A stretch of DNA of 64,000 bases, from contig JANYFY010000009.1 of NCBI GenBank assembly GCA_025359565.1, positions 372,001 to 436,000 on the forward strand, read 5' to 3'. Below, piece by piece: positions 9,417 through 17,141 of this stretch (position 1 is its first letter; each line of letters opens with the position of its first letter). The notes beneath the pieces were generated by a model, which saw only the letters and a list, made by a program, of their open reading frames with translations, did not search any database and was not told where the DNA came from. The translations under genes and the position numbers were made by a program. Origin of the DNA: Gammaproteobacteria bacterium. GTDB taxonomy: Bacteria; Pseudomonadota; Gammaproteobacteria; Steroidobacterales; Steroidobacteraceae.

Positions 9417-11578
9417 CCAATTTCCAATAATTTTTCCTTTCGCCTTGCATGCAAGACGGCTTCGGTATAACCATTAGGCTGATCGCGACCTTTAAATATC
9501 AGGTCACAGGCAGCTTTGAACGCGATATTGTCGGCGAAGTTGTGGCTCATCGGTTGATAGTGAGGATCAGTGCCGTTTTGTCGATCAACCACAACAGCCA
9601 TTTGCTTGAGGACTTCCAAGACCTGCTCGCGGGAACAAATCTGGTGATGTAACCAATTGGCAATATGTTGACTGGAAATGCGCAGGGTGGCGCGATCTTC
9701 CATAAGCGCGACATTTAAGAAGTCGGGTACCTTTGAACAACCAATGCCAAAATCAATCCAGCGCACCACATAACCTAGAATGCTTTGAATGTTGATTTGG
9801 AGTTCTTGCTCAATCTCAGTTGTACTCCAGTCTGTATCTGTCGCGAGCGGGGGAGTCAGGATATCTTCTAAAGACGCTTGGGGTCTCGCTCTAAGTGCCG
9901 CTTGCACTTCTGTGACATTGACCTGGTGATAGTGCATTGCGTGGAGCGTGGCGGCAGTAGGCGAGGGCACCCATGCGGTACTTGCGCCGGCCAGCGGTTG
10001 AGTAATCTTGCTAGCTAGCATGTTGGCCATCAGATCGGGCATCGCCCACATACCCTTGCCGATTTGCGCATGACCTGGGAGCCCAGACTTGAGGCCTATG
10101 TCGACATTTTGTCGCTCGTAAGCGTCTAACCATATAGCTTGCTTTAGCTCCTGTTTGCGCGACATGGCGCCAGCTTCCATCGAGGTGTGGATTTCATCGC
10201 CCGTCCGGTCGAGGAAACCAGTATTAATAAACACCACCCGCTGACGTACGGCGCGAATACACTCGGCGAGGTTGACTGTTGTGCGTCGTTCTTCGTCCAT
10301 GATGCCAATCTTGAGGGTGTAGCGAGGTAGCCGTAGCAAGTCTTCAGTCGCATCGAACAGCCGATTCGCAAACGCCACTTCTTCAGGTCCGTGCATTTTC
10401 GGTTTGACAATGTAAATAGACTTGCGCAAAGAATTTTTCACAAGTTTAGCGGGATTAAAATCGTGCAACCCAATGAGTGAGGTGAGGACGGCGTCTACTA
10501 TTGTTTCGGGGATCGCTTGGGATTCGAACGTAATCATACGGGTTAGCATGTGCGCGCCGACATTGCGAACAAGCATCAAGCTACGGCCGGGCAGCACGAG
10601 GGTTTCGCCTGAAACGCTAATATAATGGCGATTAGGGTTTAATTGACGCTTAAATAGCTTCCCGTTCTTGTTAATCGTGACTGCAAGCTCGCCTTTCATG
10701 AGCCCGAGCCAGTTTCGATACACTACTAGTTTCTCTTGTGTATTGACTGCGGCAACTGAGTCTTCGCAATCTTGAATAGTGGTTAGCGCGGATTCGAGCA
10801 CTACGTCGCTGATACCTGCGCTATCGATGCAACCGATGCGATCGGATCGATCGATGTGTATTTCAACGTGTAGGCCGTGATGGATTAACAATAGCAGGGT
10901 GGGTGAACCTAGTGGGCCACTGTAGCCGATGAATTCCTTTGGGGTCTTAAGCGAGGCAATGGTTCCGTTGCTTAAATGGACTGCAAGTCCCTGTTTGCCG
11001 AGTTGATAGCTTGTCGCTTCGCGATGGGAGCCCTGTGTTAGCGGGAAATGTTGGTCCAAGAATGCTCGCACGTACTGTACGACTTTGGCGCCACGTTGGG
11101 AATCGTATACGGCGGTAGGCTCTGGTCCCTGTGCGATTGCATCCGTGCCATAAAGTGCGTCATAGAGGCTGCCCCAGCGAGCGTTGGCTGCGTTGAGCGC
11201 GTAGCGCGCGTTGTTGACGGGCACCACTAGTTGGGGCGCTGCCACCCGCGCGATTTCGAGGTCTACGTTATCCGTGACTACGGTTACGGGACCTTGCTCC
11301 TTACTTAAGTAACCGATGTCGACGAGGAAGCTTTTATACTTGACCTTACCAAAATTGATGCCCGGATTTTGGCGATGCCATGCGTTGATTTGTTGTTGCA
11401 GACGATCGCGCTTATCCAGAAGTTTTGCATTTTCCGGTGCGAACATCTTAATGAGAGTGGCAAATTCGTCCCAGAATGCTTTTGTTTCGATACCCGTGCC
11501 GGGCAGTACTTCGTCATTGACGAAATCATATAAGAGAGAATCGACTTCGAGATTTTGTAGGCGGACGGTGTTGGCCAT
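9410..11578 (-). CDS. glcB: malate synthase G
   Basis: GlcB condenses glyoxylate with acetyl-CoA to malate in the glyoxylate/glycolate pathway. At 722 residues it has the length of the monomeric G isoform. Diagnostic stretches are the N-terminal FVNDEVLPGTG, NARWGSLYDALYGTD, and the C-terminal half with KMHGPEEVAFANRLF, IGIMDEERRTTVNL and FINTGFLDRTGDEIHTSMEAG. No isocitrate lyase is seen in the window. It is the last core gene before the accessory island, whose left edge is within the following 240 bp. Confidence 0.95.
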   Translation of the reverse strand: MANTVRLQNLEVDSLLYDFVNDEVLPGTGIETKAFWDEFATLIKMFAPENAKLLDKRDRLQQQINAWHRQNPGINFGKVKYKSFLVDIGYLSKEQGPVTVVTDNVDLEIARVAAPQLVVPVNNARYALNAANARWGSLYDALYGTDAIAQGPEPTAVYDSQRGAKVVQYVRAFLDQHFPLTQGSHREATSYQLGKQGLAVHLSNGTIASLKTPKEFIGYSGPLGSPTLLLLIHHGLHVEIHIDRSDRIGCIDSAGISDVVLESALTTIQDCEDSVAAVNTQEKLVVYRNWLGLMKGELAVTINKNGKLFKRQLNPNRHYISVSGETLVLPGRSLMLVRNVGAHMLTRMITFESQAIPETIVDAVLTSLIGLHDFNPAKLVKNSLRKSIYIVKPKMHGPEEVAFANRLFDATEDLLRLPRYTLKIGIMDEERRTTVNLAECIRAVRQRVVFINTGFLDRTGDEIHTSMEAGAMSRKQELKQAIWLDAYERQNVDIGLKSGLPGHAQIGKGMWAMPDLMANMLASKITQPLAGASTAWVPSPTAATLHAMHYHQVNVTEVQAALRARPQASLEDILTPPLATDTDWSTTEIEQELQINIQSILGYVVRWIDFGIGCSKVPDFLNVALMEDRATLRISSQHIANWLHHQICSREQVLEVLKQMAVVVDRQNGTDPHYQPMSHNFADNIAFKAACDLIFKGRDQPNGYTEAVLHARRKEKLLEIGA

Positions 11579-11821
11579 TATTTTTAAGTACTACCTGGGT
11601 AAATCATGTTCAAGTTGAAGGCGAAGCCGCAACATGGGTTAGCCTATCCATTATCTGATGCCTCGACCTCGTTTTGGGACTTTTTGCGATTTTACACTGA
11701 GTAATATTTCGCTGTAGTCGCAATCGTTCCACACGGGGTGATGCTGGTCGGGTAAATATGGGGGCGCGGAATTTCCGAAGACCCGTCGGCGAAATCCGGT
11801 GCGAGCGGTAAAGTTTGGATC

Positions 11822-12250
11822 ATGATTATTTTGGATACTAATCTTGTGTCTGAACCGCTCCGACAAAAGCCTGCTGCCGAGGTGTTAGCATGGTTGGATA
11901 GGCAAGCGCCGCAAACGCTTTACATCACGACGATTACCTTGGCCGAGTTGCACGTGGGGGTCAGCCGTCTACCCTTAGGAAAACGACGCAAGGCGTTGCA
12001 AGACGCGACAACAGATGTGATCGCTGGGTTTAGAGGGCACGTTCTGGCGTTCGAGCAGGATAGTGCTCGAGCATTTGGGCGGGTGGTTGCGGGGAGGCAA
12101 GCAGCCGGGAATCCGATGCACTATGCCGATTGCGCGATCGCGGCTATTGCGGCTGTCGCGGCTATGCATGGGTTTATTCTGGCGACCCGAAATGTACGGG
12201 ACTATAAGGGAGCTGGAATCGCATTGATCGACCCTTGGCATGCCCCGTAA
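11822..12250 (+). CDS. vapC: PIN-domain toxin, FitB/VapC family, apparently orphan
   Basis: This 142-residue protein is a PIN-domain ribonuclease of the VapC/FitB group. The first acidic residue is in IILDTNLVSE (Asp5), the second in TLAELHVGV (Glu42), and the third pair in HYADCAIAAIA (Asp in YADC), with the usual closing stretch FILATRNVRDYKGAGIALIDPW. VapC toxins normally cut tRNA or rRNA and are paired with a DNA-binding antitoxin just upstream. Here the 240 bp upstream show no ribbon-helix-helix or AbrB-like frame. A short frame ends with TGA overlapping the ATG (ATGA at 11822), but it is under 30 codons with no recognisable start. It may have lost its antitoxin. Confidence 0.82.
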   Translation: MIILDTNLVSEPLRQKPAAEVLAWLDRQAPQTLYITTITLAELHVGVSRLPLGKRRKALQDATTDVIAGFRGHVLAFEQDSARAFGRVVAGRQAAGNPMHYADCAIAAIAAVAAMHGFILATRNVRDYKGAGIALIDPWHAP

Positions 12251-12470
12251 TACGGCGACGGCAATCTTAAGTTAGTCGTTACGGCGCTGGCCATAAGTTC
12301 TGCAACTTTAAAGTAGTACCGTAGTAACACCTAGGCAATTGTTCACGACTTGCTGGTCAGACTTACTGTTCAGGTGGTCATGTGCTTACTCAGTAATGCG
12401 CATTTTGAAGCGTCCGATTGCGGTCATTGGTAGAGGGACCGCACTGGGGCACAAGCGCCAATTCATTCCG

Positions 12471-12887
12471 CTAGGTAAAAGGATTGACCATCGGGACCCC
12501 AATAGGTCGGTAGTGCGCGGCATTCCGAGTTACCACGGTCAGGTCGTGAATCAGCGCTGTAGCTGCGATCTGCTTATCGAGCGAGTTCTCAGGATGTTGC
12601 GCACGCAGTCGTCCCCAGATCTGGGCCGCCTCCTGATCAAAGGGTAAGATGGCATCTGCAAAATCGATGGTCAGGCGATCAAGCCAGCGCTCAAGGCGCG
12701 CAGACTGCGCAGAGTCCCCGCGGTGCCTGATAATTTCTACTCCCTGCCGAAGTTCGCCAATAGTAATTGCGGATAAGAACAGGGCAATGTTGTTCCGACT
12801 CGCGTTACCAAAGAATTCGCGCACGCCGGCATTGGCTTTGCCGCCCTTGCGTGCATCGCTGATCACATCGGTATCAACCAGAAACAC
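12471..12887 (-). CDS. vapC: PIN-domain toxin of a FitAB/VapBC pair
   Basis: This 138-residue PIN-domain protein is a predicted endoribonuclease toxin. The metal-binding acids are visible in FLVDTDVISD, ITIGELRQGVE and NSLDKQIAATALIH, and the family ending LTVVTRNAAHYRPIGVPMVNPF is present. The start is GTG at 12887, 2 bp after the antitoxin stop at 12890, so the two genes form an operon read on the minus strand. An ATG two bases upstream is in the wrong frame. The 220 bp between this gene and the plus-strand PIN gene at 11822-12250 contain no recognisable gene. Confidence 0.88.
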   Translation of the reverse strand: MFLVDTDVISDARKGGKANAGVREFFGNASRNNIALFLSAITIGELRQGVEIIRHRGDSAQSARLERWLDRLTIDFADAILPFDQEAAQIWGRLRAQHPENSLDKQIAATALIHDLTVVTRNAAHYRPIGVPMVNPFT

Positions 12888-12889
12888 AT

Positions 12890-13111
12890 TCAGTCTCGAT
12901 GATCTAACTGAATTCTGGCGAAGTCTTTGTCGTGGCCAACGTCAGGCATAGATGCCAGTACATCAGCCAACAGCAGTCGCCGGGGTCCTCGAAGCGCCGC
13001 CTGAAGAATTTCCCGATGTTCCTGTTCAGCGCTGCGATTATGCTTCGCAGCACGTAGCTTCAGTGCCTTAACCAATTCGTCCGCTACCTTACGAACCATA
13101 AGTTGCGCCAT
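12890..13111 (-). CDS. vapB: FitA-like ribbon-helix-helix antitoxin
   Basis: The frame is open from 13171, but the family start MAQLMVRKVADELVKALKLRA gives ATG 13111, with AGGAG about 9 bases upstream. The 73-residue protein matches FitA/StbC-type antitoxins: an N-terminal beta strand (QLMVRKV), then helices with LKLRAAKHNRSAEQEHREIL, a ribbon-helix-helix DNA-binding fold, and a C-terminal tail that would wrap the toxin. It would neutralise the PIN toxin encoded immediately downstream and repress the shared promoter in the 208-bp gap to 13319, where I see no other gene. Confidence 0.85.
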   Translation of the reverse strand: MAQLMVRKVADELVKALKLRAAKHNRSAEQEHREILQAALRGPRRLLLADVLASMPDVGHDKDFARIQLDHRD

Positions 13112-13319
13112 TGACCTGCTCCTAAGTACTTCAATGCTAGCAATGATAGTGCGCGGCAAACCGGCATGCAAGCAGTGCTAGCACTTTCAGCATCGACATG
13201 GTTAGGCTGTTCTTGGCAGCCCGATGGCTGGCATTGCCCGACGTCGGCTCCGATCGAGTTGACCATTTCAGTTGATTTTCCGCCAACGATCGGTGAATAG
13301 CACTTAATGACCGTTTAGT

Positions 13320-14504
13320 TTGCGCTGGAACCTTAAGTCCGACGGCATTAGGGTATTTACTTATGACGTTGAGAATCGTTTGCTGTCTGTCGTGGGCAGT
13401 GCTGGGCTCAATCTAGCTTATGATCCGTTGGGCCGATTGTCGCAAACGACGCCGGGTGGCGTTTCCACTGTTTTTTTATACGATGGCGATCGATTAGCGG
13501 CTGAATATAACTCAGTGGGTACATTGTTACGGCGTTACGTGCATGGACCCGGCGTGGATGACCCTGTAGTGTGGTACGAGGGACCCGGGGTAACGGATCG
13601 ACGATGGCTGCATAGTGATGAGCGTGGGTCGGTGATTGCAGTAACCGATGGCGCAGGGGCTGCGACAATTTATCCTTACGGACCCTATGGTGAGCCCAAT
13701 ACGTGGACCGGATCTCGATTCCGCTACACGGGGCAAATCGTATTGCCGGAGGCACAGCTGTATCACTACAAAGCGCGCGTATACGATCCAACGTTGGGGC
13801 GATTTTTACAAACTGATCCAATTGGGTACAAGGATGATTTAGACCTGTACACCTACGTCGGCAATGATCCGACGGATAAGACAGATCCCACAGGTCTTGA
13901 GGCAGACGACAATAAAACGTTTGCAGTCGAAGCCAATACGTGTAGCAGGGTGGGCGGGTCATCTTGTTCCGGGAGCTACGCGGGCGATGGGACCCACGGC
14001 AATGCCCAATCGACGGGTACGCCAGGGCACGCGGAGACAAGCAAGAATGTAGCCAATCAAATGGTGCAAAGTGGAAAATACGAGACGGTTCATCTCAATC
14101 AGAAATTATCAACGATAACAGGTGACGCTGCAGCCGGGGGTCAGCAGCCGGACGTTGCGGGAGTTAAGCCTGGCGGTGTAGTTGATACTGTAGAAGTTCC
14201 CTCCAAAACGCAGACGACTGCGCAGATGGATGCTAAGGGTGCAGCAATGCAAAAGAAACTCGAATCCATTGGAAGGCCCGGGGGTAAGGCATATATTGTG
14301 CCAATCGGTGGAAAAATGAGTGGTGCTGGGAGCGTAAACGCTCTAATAACGGTGGCTATAGGGGGCTATATCTTCATGCAAAATCCAGGCGTGCAGGGCG
14401 CAAAAGATGCGGCGGCTGGGATGGTCGAGGGTGCATTTTGTGGACTCATGGGGGGATGTAGTTCGACCGCCAGCGGCAATGCAGCCGACGGATTGGCGCG
14501 CTGA
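13320..14504 (+). CDS. RHS-repeat tip protein with candidate nuclease C-terminus (5'-truncated)
   Basis: The 394-residue frame starts at a TTG only three codons after an in-frame stop (13308) and begins inside an RHS repeat (FTYDVENRLLSVV), so the long shell-forming part of the protein is missing. Residues about 93-190 carry the RHS core signature, with RVYDPTLGRFLQTDPIGY at 153-170 ending YVGNDPTDKTDPTGLE. After it comes a variable tip (about 195-330). Within it, QQPDVAG (Asp278) followed by VDTVEVPSK (Glu292, Lys296) resembles the PD...E-x-x-(S)-K pattern of restriction-endonuclease-like toxins; this is inference. The last 60 residues are small and hydrophobic. No secretion signal or transport gene is nearby. 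It looks like an orphan tip left by recombination. Confidence 0.72.
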   Translation: MRWNLKSDGIRVFTYDVENRLLSVVGSAGLNLAYDPLGRLSQTTPGGVSTVFLYDGDRLAAEYNSVGTLLRRYVHGPGVDDPVVWYEGPGVTDRRWLHSDERGSVIAVTDGAGAATIYPYGPYGEPNTWTGSRFRYTGQIVLPEAQLYHYKARVYDPTLGRFLQTDPIGYKDDLDLYTYVGNDPTDKTDPTGLEADDNKTFAVEANTCSRVGGSSCSGSYAGDGTHGNAQSTGTPGHAETSKNVANQMVQSGKYETVHLNQKLSTITGDAAAGGQQPDVAGVKPGGVVDTVEVPSKTQTTAQMDAKGAAMQKKLESIGRPGGKAYIVPIGGKMSGAGSVNALITVAIGGYIFMQNPGVQGAKDAAAGMVEGAFCGLMGGCSSTASGNAADGLAR

Positions 14505-14565
14505 AGCGGGCTGCCACCCCGTTAGGTATTTGACCATGTTGCATTCCAATGAGAGGTGAGTTCTG

Positions 14566-14898
14566 GTGAGCGACTCGCCGATCCAAAATCTTGACTCGTT
14601 TGATGTCGTCGGACGGCGTATGGATGGGGGCATTGACCTTGTGATTGTCGCAAGCGGTCCCATCGACGGCTCACAAGGTACTTTAAATCTATTGAGAATT
14701 AAGATCTCAAATTATATTGATGAAGTATCCCGTGACGATTTCCTAGTCAAAAATGGACGCAATCGCGGGGCGCAAATTACGATTTGTGTTGTGTGTCCGT
14801 ATCCTGTCGATCCTCAGGCATTTGAACTAATTGAGGCGATGCGCCCGCTTGCACAGCGAAGCGGGGCGGATATTGTTTTTAAGAGCGCTATGGCGTGA
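14566..14898 (+). CDS. DUF6572-like protein, possible immunity or accessory to the RHS tip
   Basis: This 110-residue protein starts with GTG at 14566. Its N-terminal half, IQNLDSFDVVGRRMDGGIDLVIVASGP followed by a LNLLRIKISNYIDEV helix, resembles the DUF6572 family (small proteins of unknown function). The other half has a beta strand ITICVVCPYPVD and a C-terminal helix. It lies 61 bp after the RHS-tip gene on the same strand, the place where immunity genes usually sit. That position is the only reason to suggest immunity; no function is known to me. Its 3' end overlaps the end of the broken SIR2 gene on the other strand. Confidence 0.65.
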   Translation: MSDSPIQNLDSFDVVGRRMDGGIDLVIVASGPIDGSQGTLNLLRIKISNYIDEVSRDDFLVKNGRNRGAQITICVVCPYPVDPQAFELIEAMRPLAQRSGADIVFKSAMA

Positions 14899-15237
14899 AT
14901 GGTAGCTGCCCTTCGATTTAGTTTTGCGCCGCTTGGCTTTCGCATCGGCCAGGGAATAGTTGCAAAGCGCACAGAGTTTTGAAAAATCTGTGCCGCCAAG
15001 AGTTTCGCATTCTTCCCAGAGTTTCCACATGGCTGGTGCGCCAGGCACGCCGAGCGATGTCCCGAGGCCGCTTAAGACTACGAGTTGTTAACAGCGAAGA
15101 ATTTCGACCAGAAATTTTTGCATTTCGTCGAAAGCGCCGCGCTCTGGCGTCCCGTCCGCTGCATCACGATCAGTGTTCCTCCAGGTGCTTACCCGGGTAC
15201 TGTAAAAACTCACGTTCGAAGCGCTTGCTGTTGCCAT
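14827..15237 (-). pseudogene. SIR2-domain protein, disrupted N-terminal fragment
   Basis: Reading the minus strand from ATG 15237 (preceded by GGAAG) gives about 49 residues ending FDEMQKFLVEILRC, then an in-frame TAA at 15088-15090, and the same frame continues QLVVLSGLGTSLGVPGAPAMWKLWEECE. LVVLxGxGTSLGV followed by PxMWxLW is the nucleotide-binding start of SIR2-family proteins found in many phage-defence genes. After about 30 more residues the sequence turns basic (AKAKRRKTKSKG) and unlike the family, and it stops at 14827 inside the DUF6572-like gene. So the gene has a nonsense codon and has lost its 3' part. This region covers most of the 400-bp stretch between the DUF6572-like gene and the Fic gene. 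Confidence 0.62.
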
Positions 15238-15298
15238 GATTTTCTTCCGTTGAAATTAATTCCGTGTTGTTTTTCAAATCTTGCCGAGCGAATCAGAA

Positions 15299-16825
15299 TT
15301 AACCCACTTGTTGCGTGACTAGTCCTGCTACCAGTTGGCAGAACGGCCTTATATCTTGGCTTACGCTGGCAGCCTCAAGTGATGCCATATATTCGTCCCG
15401 CCGGTCCAGTGGCACGATTGTCCATGGATATCCACCGGAAGCCAGCATGACGTTCATCAAGAAACGGCCCATGCGTCCGTTGCCGTCAAAATAGGGGTGT
15501 ATCCACACAAAGATGAAGTGACCAAGGACCACGCGAACTGCCGGTTCCGGCTCTTTTTGAAGCAATTCAAAGAATGCAGGCATGAGTTCCCGCACGGCTT
15601 CCGGCCGCGGCGGCGAGTGCATCGACCGACGGATATAAACGGGTCCATTGCGATATCCCGCGAGGTCGGATGCCTTGATGATGCCCGCTGTGACGCTGGG
15701 GCCAAAAAGCTCGCGATACCAGCTAGCATGATCGTGGTCCGCAACGCTGCCCGCGTTCTCGTTACCTAAAACGCGTTCAATGCTTTTCTTGACGCTCTGG
15801 AACGATTGCCAGTACCCGCGCGCCGCTAATGCGTCGCGGTGGTCCTGATCGCCTTTGATGCTGTCCGGATTCCAGTTGCCGGAACGCACACGCTCGATAA
15901 GGTCTGCGCTGACGCGGTAGCCTTCAATAGAGAGAGAGTTATAGGCGTCAGCAACGTACACCTCCTCAATATGCTTGAGGTAAGACGCCGGGTTTTTTGT
16001 GACCCCGGGGGAGGTAGGAAAGTGCTTGAGGACATCTTCCCGCATGCGGGCCCAATTCATAGTAAGGCGATTGATGTACGGTGAAACGTCGCGCGTGCCG
16101 AGAGTGATCTGCTGCGAGTCCACAAAAGGGTCTGTTTCGGGGACGGTGTAGCCAGCGGCCACCATGGTGGCGACGATGTCGTCCGCAATCCGCGTCCGCC
16201 CGATATTGCGAAACGCCCCGGCCAGACGGCCCGCGATCTTGCTGTGGCCTCCGGCGAGTAGTTGATCCAGGACCTCGGAGGCGTCCTGCACCATGGCAAG
16301 TGCTGCGCGCATTTCAACGGGATGCGCGGCATATTGCGAGGCCGCGCTGTTTAGCAAAGCCGTAGTCAATGGGAAAGTGCGGAGGCCGTCCCGGATCTCT
16401 ATGTCCTTGGGCGGAGGGACCGCAAGCCGGAGATCGAACATCGATGTGCCGTAGGGCATCGGCGTCGGTTTGTTGCCTCCCTTGGGAGAGCGTACCAGTA
16501 GTTGCTTTGGGACCGTCCAGTCGCCCGTGTGAAGGCTCAAAGACTGTTCATGGCTCAGACACCAGTCCGACCCGAACCTCTCCGTCAGATACTCAGCGCA
16601 AAATCCCCAGAAAGCGGCGTACCACGCCGTGCTCTCCCCCGGGGGCTCGTCGGGGCGACCGGCGATATACCATCCCCGCATGACTTCGCGGATGAAGCCA
16701 TTTTTGACGAGGCGCTCGCGGTGCGTGCGCGACAAAGCCGTGGCACGAATCGCAACGTGCCCGTCATCCTGAAGTGATTTCAAGAGGGCGAGGGATTCCG
16801 CCAGCTTGTCCGAAGGTAATGCCAT
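15299..16825 (-). CDS. Fic-domain AMP transferase with AbiEi-like N-terminal domain
   Basis: The 508-residue protein has two parts. Residues about 1-150 (RATALSRTHRERLVKNGFIREVMRG onward, then SHEQSLSLH) resemble the winged-helix and transcription-regulator region of AbiEi-type antitoxins. The C-terminal half is a Fic domain with the complete active motif HPYFDGNGRMGRF at 443-455 (catalytic His443). An inhibitory-helix motif, NSLSIEG at 296-302 (Ser297...Glu301-Gly302), precedes it, as in class II Fic proteins that are autoinhibited in cis. Fic enzymes usually transfer AMP to target proteins. The stop is 61 bp beyond the SIR2 remnant start. The promoter region carries four repeats 24 bp apart, a likely operator for its own N-terminal domain. 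No separate toxin or antitoxin partner is adjacent. Confidence 0.88.
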   Translation of the reverse strand: MALPSDKLAESLALLKSLQDDGHVAIRATALSRTHRERLVKNGFIREVMRGWYIAGRPDEPPGESTAWYAAFWGFCAEYLTERFGSDWCLSHEQSLSLHTGDWTVPKQLLVRSPKGGNKPTPMPYGTSMFDLRLAVPPPKDIEIRDGLRTFPLTTALLNSAASQYAAHPVEMRAALAMVQDASEVLDQLLAGGHSKIAGRLAGAFRNIGRTRIADDIVATMVAAGYTVPETDPFVDSQQITLGTRDVSPYINRLTMNWARMREDVLKHFPTSPGVTKNPASYLKHIEEVYVADAYNSLSIEGYRVSADLIERVRSGNWNPDSIKGDQDHRDALAARGYWQSFQSVKKSIERVLGNENAGSVADHDHASWYRELFGPSVTAGIIKASDLAGYRNGPVYIRRSMHSPPRPEAVRELMPAFFELLQKEPEPAVRVVLGHFIFVWIHPYFDGNGRMGRFLMNVMLASGGYPWTIVPLDRRDEYMASLEAASVSQDIRPFCQLVAGLVTQQVG

Positions 16826-16836
16826 GATCGAATCCG

Positions 16837-16932
16837 ATATTTAGGGTAAGGTGTTTTCCTATAATTAGGTTTTATTATTTTACTATTTTTAGGTTTTGGA
16901 GTCAACCAATATTTAGGTTTAGAGGCAGAGCC
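16837..16932. promoter_or_regulatory. four direct repeats with exact 24-bp spacing upstream of the Fic gene
   Basis: Four 24-bp units begin at 16837, 16861, 16885 and 16909. Each starts with a match to ATATTTAGGTTTT: ATATTTAGGG, ATAATTAGGTTTT, ATTTTTAGGTTTT and ATATTTAGGTTTA. The core TTAGG is at 16841, 16865, 16889 and 16913 without any deviation in spacing. On the coding strand of the Fic gene the core reads CCTAA. The array starts 12 bp upstream of the Fic ATG and lies in AT-rich DNA within GC-richer surroundings, so it most likely covers the promoter. The AbiEi-like N-terminal domain is the obvious candidate binder. The rest of the gap to 17141 is described under the next entry. Confidence 0.7.
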
Positions 16933-17042
16933 CCTAGTATTTTGAATGTATTCATAAGGCTTTGACTTCCGGGGATAACCCACCTTTATTCAAAGATGAA
17001 GTCACGAAAGGCCATTTTAGTTCAGTTCAGGGCCATTTCAGG

Positions 17043-17125
17043 CTCCCGAAGCGGTCATATCGGGAGTCATATTGTTTAGTTCTGTAACCTTTAGGGCGGA
17101 CTGCGTCAGCAGATCCGCCCTTTTT
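17043..17125 (+). terminator. hairpin followed by a rho-independent terminator
   Basis: CTCCCGA at 17043-17049 pairs with TCGGGAG at 17060-17066. Further on, GGGCGGA at 17094-17100 pairs with TCCGCCC at 17114-17120 and is followed by TTTTT at 17121-17125, a classic intrinsic terminator for plus-strand transcription. No plus-strand gene precedes it in the 16826-17093 gap, so it either ends an unseen small RNA or is the leftover of a lost gene. It lies 17 bp before the integrase start. Confidence 0.6.
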
Positions 17126-17141
17126 CGTTCTGGAGAGGGAC

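Noticed and set aside
11579-12470. Left attachment-site copy of the tRNA-Asn 3' end
   Set aside because: I looked for the CCCCGGGACGGATTCGAAC stretch near the left edge of the island and found no match.
13408-14040. 210-residue minus-strand open frame
   Set aside because: It is antisense to the RHS reading, which has clear RHS signatures.
16837-16932. The four 24-bp repeats as CRISPR or replication iterons
   Set aside because: Conserved part is only about 10 bp, no spacers of CRISPR size, no Rep gene; position before the Fic gene fits an operator better.
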